Origin: Nocardioidaceae bacterium | Lineage (GTDB): Bacteria; Actinomycetota; Actinomycetes; Propionibacteriales; Nocardioidaceae | NCBI GenBank assembly: GCA_013813125.1 | Contig: JACCSH010000201.1 | Span: 1-5,905, forward strand | Reading direction: 5' to 3' | Length of the DNA: 5,905 bases | Shown: positions 1-4,808 of the stretch, piece by piece | Layout of the letters: each line of letters opens with the position of its first letter | Numbering within the stretch: the first letter of the stretch is position 1 | The notes under the pieces: generated by a model | The model's database searches: none | Seen by the model: the letters and a program-made list of their open reading frames with translations, nothing else | Told to the model about the DNA's origin: nothing | Translations under genes and position numbers: made by a program

Positions 1-1988
1 CGCGCTGAGAGCTCTGGCCACTCCTTGCCCAGTCGGGCGTGAAGCGAAATCGAACGCGCCATCAAGTCACGGAAAAGCATTCGGTCGCGCTTGTACCACG
101 ACGCGGCCGAGCCGTCGGCTGACGAGACCAGGGCAGAGTCGAACTGCGACAGCAACCACCACTTGAGATCAACGTGGGCGATGCTCGCCTCAGGGTTCAG
201 TTTGGCGGTGTCGCGGACCGGAGCGACCTGGCGCGCGGCACCAGCCACCATCGTCTTCGCACGACCTAGCTTTCCGGTCGGTGCAGTCGGTTCCTTACCT
301 TTGCGCGGTGGCTTGCGGCGTCTGGCTTTCGGGAAGGCGTCGAGGTCGGTCTTCGACTGGGAGTCGTCGTACCGCTTGCGCAGTTCCCTCAGCTCCGGCA
401 GCCGCTCCAGCACGTCACGGTGCATGCGCTGTGGTCCTTCGAGGATGTCCTCGATAGCCATCAAGCCCATCTCGGCAGGTCCGTACTGCATCGACAACAG
501 GTGCCTGACCTGGGTCTCGAAGCTCTCCCGAACGAGCCGGCCACCTCGCTCATACGGCGAGTGGAGCAGCGCCGCGATGATGCGGTTGCGACGGTGGAAA
601 TAGGCCTGCCAGTCGATGGTGTCGTCCTTTTCATGCCACGGCACATGCCATACGGCGACGCCGGGCATCGTGACGGTCGGGTAGCCGGCCTGAGCGGCCC
701 GCAGACCGAACTCGGCGTCGTCCCACTTGATGAACATAGGCAGCGACAGACCGATCTCACGAACCACTTTGGTGGGGATGAGACACATCCACCAGCCGTT
801 GTAGTCGACGTCGATGCGCCGGTGCAGCCACGGCGTCGAGCGCAACGAGTTGTGGGCGAAGTTGTGACCATGCCAGGTGTTGGGTGCGGGTCCCCAGAAC
901 CAGCGGTACTTTGCCACGGTCTCCCCGAACGCATGCAGCACCGAACGGTCGTACAGGCTGAACATCTGGCCGCCGACAAGCGTCGGTTGCTTTGCGAGGT
1001 CAGCAAAGGCAACAGCGCGCAGGATTCCCTCCGGCTCGCAGACGACATCGTCGTCGAGGAGCAAGACATAGTCGGCGTCTGCCTTGCTGGTCGCCTCATC
1101 CATGGCACGCGAGAAGCCGCCCGAGCCACCAAGGTTGCCCTGTTCGATCAGCCGGAACTTGTCGCCTAGAGCGGTAGCTACCTGTTCGTACAGCTCGTGG
1201 TCGGACACCTTCTGGGTGCCCTGGTCGATAACCAAGATCTCGTCGATTACGTCCAGCACAGCCGGCTCCTGTGAGAGCTTGATGAGCTGGTCGACGCAGA
1301 ACTCGGGCCGGTTGAAGGTGGTGATACCGATGCAGAGCTTGCCCGAGGTCAACTTGTCGGTCTCAAAGCCCCACACGGCTGTCTCGAGCGTCAGTGGCTG
1401 CTCGCCGGCCTCGACGTCGAACCAGTACCACCCCCCGTCGATGAAGGGTTTCAACGGCAGGTCGAACTCCAGGAGCTGCGCGTCGTCGCTGTCAACGACC
1501 GCAGAGTCGGCGCGTTGCACATGGCCCTTTGCCGTTGAACGGTAGACGATGACCGTCCCCTGTCCGCAGAGGCGCATGGACAGCTTTACGGTGTCGCACG
1601 TCGTCCACCGTCGCCAGTAGCTCGCTGGAAAGGCGTTGAAGTAGGTGCCAAAGGTCAGCCGCCGCTCTTTGGCAACGACGGCGCCGACATTGCCGGAGAT
1701 GGTTCCGTAGCCGCCCATCCCCCGCGGTGCGTCCACGCGGTCCTCCGAGGAGCCGCTGTCGGTTGCCGATTCGTCGTCTTCGCTGCCTGACTGCCGCGAC
1801 GTGCTCTCCCCTGCACTGAAGCTGGAAACTCCGCCGACGTACAGCGGTCGGATGTCTAGCTCCTGGTCCGCTCGCATGATCGTGCGTTGGACGATGCGCA
1901 ATGCCGTAGCAGGCTTGGCGTCGGGCTCAGCATCGTCGGAGGCGGCTGCACCGCCTTCGCGCGGAGGAGCCTCGACAATGTCAGTCAC
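1..1988 (-). CDS. glfT2: GlfT2-like galactofuranosyltransferase, cell-wall galactan polymerase (C-terminus cut by window edge)
   Basis: A processive GT-A fold glycosyltransferase (GT2 family) that adds galactofuranose from UDP-Galf to the lipid-linked galactan at the cytoplasmic face of the membrane. About 662 residues are visible. The frame is open to the left edge, and by comparison with mycobacterial GlfT2 (about 640 residues) a few tens of C-terminal residues are missing. Residues about 112-130 carry the N-terminal beta-domain signature TYFNAFPASYWRRWTTC. The GT-A domain begins near 218 (GITTFNRPE). The metal-binding DDD motif is in LLLDDDVVCEPEGILRA near 308-324. Near 389-399 comes HRRIDVDYNGWW, then FIKWDDAEFGLRA with the catalytic-type Asp pair near 418-430, and the metal-ligand His of VWHVPWH near 445-451. 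These match what I recall of Mycobacterium tuberculosis GlfT2 almost word for word. The start is GTG at 1988, because an in-frame stop lies at 1995-1997 and a GAAGGA site lies 11 nt upstream. Residues about 57-85 form an acidic, Ser-rich stretch that I do not recall in the mycobacterial protein. The gene is divergent from the 2320 gene. Confidence 0.95.
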   Translation of the reverse strand, partial: MTDIVEAPPREGGAAASDDAEPDAKPATALRIVQRTIMRADQELDIRPLYVGGVSSFSAGESTSRQSGSEDDESATDSGSSEDRVDAPRGMGGYGTISGNVGAVVAKERRLTFGTYFNAFPASYWRRWTTCDTVKLSMRLCGQGTVIVYRSTAKGHVQRADSAVVDSDDAQLLEFDLPLKPFIDGGWYWFDVEAGEQPLTLETAVWGFETDKLTSGKLCIGITTFNRPEFCVDQLIKLSQEPAVLDVIDEILVIDQGTQKVSDHELYEQVATALGDKFRLIEQGNLGGSGGFSRAMDEATSKADADYVLLLDDDVVCEPEGILRAVAFADLAKQPTLVGGQMFSLYDRSVLHAFGETVAKYRWFWGPAPNTWHGHNFAHNSLRSTPWLHRRIDVDYNGWWMCLIPTKVVREIGLSLPMFIKWDDAEFGLRAAQAGYPTVTMPGVAVWHVPWHEKDDTIDWQAYFHRRNRIIAALLHSPYERGGRLVRESFETQVRHLLSMQYGPAEMGLMAIEDILEGPQRMHRDVLERLPELRELRKRYDDSQSKTDLDAFPKARRRKPPRKGKEPTAPTGKLGRAKTMVAGAARQVAPVRDTAKLNPEASIAHVDLKWWLLSQFDSALVSSADGSAASWYKRDRMLFRDLMARSISLHARLGKEWPELSA

Positions 1989-1999
1989 AGTCAGTCATT

Positions 2000-2005
2000 T
2001 CCTTC
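2000..2005 (-). promoter_or_regulatory. Ribosome binding site of glfT2
   Basis: GAAGGA on the minus strand lies 11 nt upstream of the GTG at 1988, the only common start codon after the in-frame stop at 1995-1997 (a CTG at 1994 is the other option). The same site is only one nucleotide from an out-of-frame ATG at 1998, which is too close for normal initiation. This supports the GTG. Confidence 0.55.
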
Positions 2006-2175
2006 GAGCGGGGGGCGTCATCCGGCTTCCGTTACGGTATCAGCCGAGGTCGAACACGGCGCGGAACCCGGCGAGGGGCTCTACGAGGTGCGGAGTGCAA
2101 CGCGCACCGTCGAACCGGCTACCACTCCGGCGGTGATCTCCAAGAGGTGCCGCAAGATGGCCCGGTTTCAGTGCC

Positions 2176-2190
2176 GCCGGCCGCGCCGGC
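2176..2190. repeat. Perfect GC-rich inverted repeat (6-bp arms, 3-nt loop)
   Basis: GCCGGC, then CGC, then GCCGGC. The arms are self-complementary, so the element is also a direct repeat of the same hexamer. It lies about 130 bp upstream of the ATG at 2320, in the likely leader or promoter zone of the sulfotransferase-like gene. It could be an RNA hairpin or an operator, or simply chance in GC-rich DNA. Nothing else supports a function. Confidence 0.3.
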
Positions 2191-2309
2191 AACCGGTAAG
2201 GTCACGGAGGCAGGCTTTCCGCCAACCGGCCAGCGTGTCGGTCGGGGTGTTGCAGGGCGTCGCGAGCCTTGTGGCCGCCCGGCTCTGGAGGGACAGATGC
2301 GTCGAAGAC

Positions 2310-2315
2310 GAGGAG
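2310..2315 (+). promoter_or_regulatory. Ribosome binding site deciding the ATG at 2320
   Basis: GAGGAG lies 4 nt before the ATG at 2320. The spacing is slightly short, but the match to the anti-Shine-Dalgarno sequence is strong. It favours the ATG over an in-frame TTG at 2269, which would add 17 residues with no conserved character. Confidence 0.6.
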
Positions 2316-2319
2316 CACG

Positions 2320-3522
2320 ATGAGGCTGGGTAGGCGGGCAAAGGGACCTGAAAGGGCGGCGAAAGCTGCGAAGCGGGTCTTTGTGCATGTCGGGGCTCCA
2401 AAGACGGGAACGACGTACCTGCAGAACGTCCTCTACGCCAACCGTGACGCGTTGGCCGAGCAGGGAGTTCTCTACCCCTATACGGATCCGGGCCAGTCGT
2501 TCCGGTCGATGCTCGACTTCCGCCAGGCGACCTGGGCAGGTTCTAAGAAGGGTCAGTTCGCAGGCGAGTGGGAGACCGTCGCCCAACGCACCCGCGAGTG
2601 GACCGGCGACACCGTCATCATCTCCAGCGAGCTGCTCGGCGGCTCGTCTCCTGAGCGGATCGCCGTCGGGGTCGCGAGCCTCCAGCCGGCAGAGGTGCAC
2701 GTCATATTCTCGGCGCGTGACTTCGCCAGGCAGCTCGTCTCCGACTGGCAGGAACACATCAAGCACAAGCACACCGTGACCTTGGAGAAGTTTCTCGACG
2801 ACCTGGTTGAGCTGGGACTCGACGCACCAGAGCCCTTCGGGGAGCTCTTTTGGGGCATGCACGACGCGGCTCACGTGCTGCCGTTGTGGGAGACGGTCGT
2901 GCCGCCCGAGAACATCCACGTGATCACGGTCCCGCCTCCCGGCGCACCGGCCGACACCCTGTGGCGACGGTTCTGTTCCGTAACCGGGCTCGCCCCCGAC
3001 CGCTACGAATCCCCCAGCACACCGGCGAACCGTTCGATGGGCGTCGCCGAGACCGAGCTCGTACGCCGAATGAACGCCGAGGTTCGCGGCATGAGCGTCG
3101 AGATATACGACACTCTGGTCCGGAGGTTGTTAGCTGAGGACATACTGGGCGGCCAGTCCGCCAAACTGATGTTGCCCCCGGATCGGATGGAATGGGCGTG
3201 CGAACGCTCACGGCAGCTCATCGAGAACTTGCAGAAGGCCGGCTACGCGGTTGCAGGCGACCTCGAGGAGTTGATGCCGCGGCCAGCCGACCATGCGGGC
3301 TACGTCTCTCCGACGATGCAGACGGAGGCCGACCTCGGCGACGCGGCGATCCGCGCAGCGACGGGCCTGCTGCGCCACGCAGGGCGTCAGCGTCGGCGCA
3401 TCCTCGAGCTGCAGCGCGAGATCAAGGGACTGGATCCGATGCCTCCAGCTAAACCGCCTGGGCGTTACCAGCGCACCCGACGAGCCACCGGAAAGCTGCT
3501 TCGCCGCCTCCACCTGAGATAG
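2320..3522 (+). CDS. Sulfotransferase-like P-loop protein (paralogue A)
   Basis: A 400-residue soluble protein resembling the PAPS-dependent sulfotransferase superfamily. Residues 20-35 (VFVHVGAPKTGTTYLQ) form the N-terminal strand and the 5'-phosphosulfate-binding loop. Residues 130-141 (SARDFARQLVSD) follow the second PAPS motif, with Arg133 and Ser141 spaced eight apart as in the Arg...Ser pair that holds the 3'-phosphate. LWRRF (214-218) and an NRSMGVAETELVRRMNA block (237-253) are shared with the neighbouring paralogue at 3547-4644. There is no signal peptide or membrane segment, so it should act in the cytoplasm. The C-terminus (about 352-400) is very basic, with a short helical RQRRRILELQREIK stretch, and could touch membrane or an anionic polymer. 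The acceptor is unknown. Its divergent neighbour glfT2 makes cell-wall galactan, which suggests an envelope glycan, but this is inference. It contains one TTA codon (3130-3132) and three ATA codons (residues 129, 262 and 275), which is unusual in this GC-rich setting. The family call is firm; actual sulfotransferase activity is less certain. Confidence 0.85.
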   Translation: MRLGRRAKGPERAAKAAKRVFVHVGAPKTGTTYLQNVLYANRDALAEQGVLYPYTDPGQSFRSMLDFRQATWAGSKKGQFAGEWETVAQRTREWTGDTVIISSELLGGSSPERIAVGVASLQPAEVHVIFSARDFARQLVSDWQEHIKHKHTVTLEKFLDDLVELGLDAPEPFGELFWGMHDAAHVLPLWETVVPPENIHVITVPPPGAPADTLWRRFCSVTGLAPDRYESPSTPANRSMGVAETELVRRMNAEVRGMSVEIYDTLVRRLLAEDILGGQSAKLMLPPDRMEWACERSRQLIENLQKAGYAVAGDLEELMPRPADHAGYVSPTMQTEADLGDAAIRAATGLLRHAGRQRRRILELQREIKGLDPMPPAKPPGRYQRTRRATGKLLRRLHLR

Positions 3523-3548
3523 CCGGCGGCTGTCACTCGGCAGCGGCT
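3521..3548. terminator. Candidate bidirectional terminator between convergent genes
   Basis: AGCCG (3521-3525) pairs with CGGCT (3544-3548), and inside it CTG (3530-3532) pairs with CAG (3541-3543). The 5' arm has a 4-nt bulge and the loop is 8 nt. The hairpin occupies the whole 24-bp gap and overlaps both stop codons (3520-3522 plus, 3547-3549 minus). There is no U tract, so it may be only a weak terminator or a chance pairing. Confidence 0.3.
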
Positions 3549-4644
3549 AATGCTCGAGTCGCGCGCGTCGGATCCAGCGACGCTGGCGTTCCGATATCCG
3601 GCTCACCGGAGTCGGCGAACTGGTGGACAAGTCACGAACCACGTCGAGGGCTACTTCTAAGAGCTGGCCCTCGGAGAGGTCGTCGGGCATCGCCACGTCT
3701 GCTGGCGCAGGATTCGGCCGGAGGTCCTCGAGGTTGCCCACGACTCGATAGCCTCCGCGGTCGAGTGCGTCGATGGTTGCCGACGCGATCTTACTGATCG
3801 GTCCTGCGCATTCCCGGGGAACAGCGAGCCCACCATGGGCTCGTCTCGCGGACAGCGTCTCCTTGACCAACTTGCGCTTGATCTGATTGCGATAGCTCAA
3901 CCAGGCGAAGTCTTCGGGCAAGCGAGCGTTGAGGCGTCTCAACAGCTCGGTCTCGGCCGTTCCCAAAGACTCGTTACGTCGGCCGTTGTCCAGCTCGAAG
4001 TCGATGGCGGGAAGCTCGATGGCCTGGCTGAACCGACGCCACAACTCTTGCCGATCGGCGCCAGACTTGGGCACAGTCACCACGATCACCGACTCAGGAC
4101 CCACGACCTTCGCCCAACGCGCTGCCAGAGCAGCGACGTCCTGGGGTGTCCAGAACGGCTCCTCGGCGTCGGCGGGCGCGGACGAGCCCACGAAGGGCGC
4201 CGTCGCCATGACCGACCGGAGAAACTCGCTGTAGGTCTGGTGGTCGCGGTTCTTCAGCCGCTCTTGCCAGACGGCCGGCAGTTGCCTTCCAAGGTCTCGA
4301 ACGGTCAACACGACCCGTACGTCACTGCCCGTGAAGCTCTTGACCGCGGCTGGAATCTTCTTGCGAGGTGTGCGGGCGAACGTCTCATGTGAGACGACAG
4401 CAGACCCTGACCAAGCGTTGATCTCCTCGACCAGTCGAGGCCAGGCTCCGGCCACCTGCTCAGCGGGGTGATGGAACGCCGCATCACGCAGATCCAAGGA
4501 TGCCAGGAAGTGAGCACTGTTGGCTCCGCCTGGGTAGAGAACCCCAGATTTGCGCAGCCGCTTGCGGTTGAGCCACATATTCCGCTGCAGGTACGTCGTG
4601 CCTGTCTTGGCAACGCCTACATGGAGGAAAACGGTGCGTGACAG
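3547..4644 (-). CDS. Sulfotransferase-like P-loop protein (paralogue B), probable CTG start
   Basis: A 365-residue paralogue of the protein at 2320-3522. The first ATG is at 4578, but the open frame continues upstream and encodes VFLHVGVAKTGTTYLQ, the same PAPS-type loop as paralogue A. A stop at 4654-4656 closes the frame. The only plausible start in between is CTG at 4644, preceded by AGGAG with 6-nt spacing, so I extend the gene to it. Numbered from that codon, the P-loop is residues 5-20, with Ala12 where A has Pro. The second motif is TVRDLGRQLPAVWQERLK (114-131): Arg116 is kept, but position 124, Ser in A, is Ala. LWRRF (201-205) and the NESLGTAETELLRRLNA block (224-240) align with A. 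The C-terminus is basic (RQRRWIRRARLEH). There is no signal peptide or membrane segment. It contains one TTA codon (3658-3660) and one ATA codon. It is convergent with A and lies downstream of hppA, from which it is separated by hairpins. PAPS use and acceptor are unproven; it could be a P-loop protein of another function. Confidence 0.85.
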   Translation of the reverse strand: MSRTVFLHVGVAKTGTTYLQRNMWLNRKRLRKSGVLYPGGANSAHFLASLDLRDAAFHHPAEQVAGAWPRLVEEINAWSGSAVVSHETFARTPRKKIPAAVKSFTGSDVRVVLTVRDLGRQLPAVWQERLKNRDHQTYSEFLRSVMATAPFVGSSAPADAEEPFWTPQDVAALAARWAKVVGPESVIVVTVPKSGADRQELWRRFSQAIELPAIDFELDNGRRNESLGTAETELLRRLNARLPEDFAWLSYRNQIKRKLVKETLSARRAHGGLAVPRECAGPISKIASATIDALDRGGYRVVGNLEDLRPNPAPADVAMPDDLSEGQLLEVALDVVRDLSTSSPTPVSRISERQRRWIRRARLEH

Positions 4645-4650
4645 AGGAGT

Positions 4651-4655
4651 CTCCT
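4651..4655 (-). promoter_or_regulatory. Ribosome binding site supporting the CTG start at 4644
   Basis: AGGAG on the minus strand lies 6 nt from the CTG codon at 4644, an ideal spacing. It is about 72 nt from the ATG at 4578, where I see no comparable site. It overlaps the in-frame TAG that closes the frame upstream. This is the main sequence evidence, besides the conserved P-loop, that translation begins at CTG. Confidence 0.6.
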
Positions 4656-4692
4656 ATGATCCAGCAGGACGTGGCTCAGCCGTGGTCGTCCG

Positions 4693-4698
4693 ATCCTA
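4693..4698 (-). promoter_or_regulatory. Candidate -10 box for paralogue B
   Basis: TAGGAT on the minus strand matches a common actinobacterial housekeeping -10 hexamer. It predicts transcription starting near 4686 and a leader of about 40 nt before the CTG at 4644. No clear -35 is present at 16-19 bp. The position between the hppA-side hairpins and the gene is sensible, but the call rests on six bases. Confidence 0.35.
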
Positions 4699-4742
4699 GC
4701 GAGTCGCGGCTACGCCTTGTGCTGTCTGCACGATGACGGGTG

Positions 4743-4788
4743 GGACCGAAGATGGTCCAGCGCGTCCCGGCGACATCTACGCCGCCGG
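4743..4788 (-). terminator. Two tandem hairpins downstream of hppA
   Basis: Read on the minus strand, the first hairpin (4767-4788) is CCGGCGGC, a 6-nt loop GTAGAT, then GTCGCCGG. Its stem has 8 pairs including one G-U wobble. On the plus strand the same position would be an A-C mismatch, so the structure favours a minus-strand transcript. The second (4743-4758) is GGACC, a 6-nt loop ATCTTC, then GGTCC. They begin about 20 nt after the hppA stop and precede the candidate promoter of paralogue B. No U tract follows, which is common for actinobacterial terminators. Confidence 0.5.
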
Positions 4789-4808
4789 CCCGCTCAGGCC
4801 GCGAACGC

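Larger units (their letters stand above)
1989..2319. other. Divergent intergenic region between glfT2 and the 2320 sulfotransferase-like gene
   Basis: This 331-bp stretch should hold the promoters of both divergent genes. I see no convincing -35/-10 pair in either direction. A lone TACCGT (minus strand, 2034-2039) and a lone TAAGGT (plus strand, 2197-2202) fit the loose TANNNT pattern of actinobacterial -10 boxes but lack a recognisable -35 at 16-19 bp. The region contains the ribosome binding sites of both genes and one perfect GC hairpin at 2176-2190. Open frames crossing it on both strands have no recognisable motifs and overlap the flanking real genes, so I call no gene here. Confidence 0.7.

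Noticed and set aside
420..1169. 249-codon plus-strand open frame opposite glfT2, with others at 91-603 and 1084-1545
   Set aside because: All are antisense to glfT2, whose motifs are continuous across the region. The products are low-complexity and unrecognisable.
2034..2039. TACCGT as a -10 box for glfT2
   Set aside because: The hexamer fits TANNNT only loosely, and the sequence 17-18 bp upstream is GC with no -35 character.
2197..2202. TAAGGT as a -10 box for paralogue A
   Set aside because: No -35 candidate lies at usable spacing. The upstream 20 bp are the GC hairpin, and a lone TANNNT is too common to support a call.
2269..2319. In-frame TTG upstream start for paralogue A
   Set aside because: The added 17 residues show no conserved character, whereas ATG at 2320 has a GAGGAG site directly upstream.
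1887..2333. 148-codon plus-strand frame covering the divergent intergenic region
   Set aside because: It starts inside glfT2 (antisense), ends inside paralogue A out of frame, and is Arg/Ala/Val-rich with no motif.
2119..2919. 266-codon minus-strand open frame running from the intergenic region under paralogue A
   Set aside because: It is antisense to the conserved sulfotransferase-like frame and has no recognisable motif. It is best explained as a GC-frame shadow.
3835..4392. 185-codon plus-strand open frame opposite paralogue B
   Set aside because: It is antisense to paralogue B and has no domain or supporting ribosome binding site.
4576..4578. ATG at 4578 as the start of paralogue B
   Set aside because: It would delete the P-loop that aligns with paralogue A and with the family, and it has no ribosome binding site like the one before the CTG at 4644.
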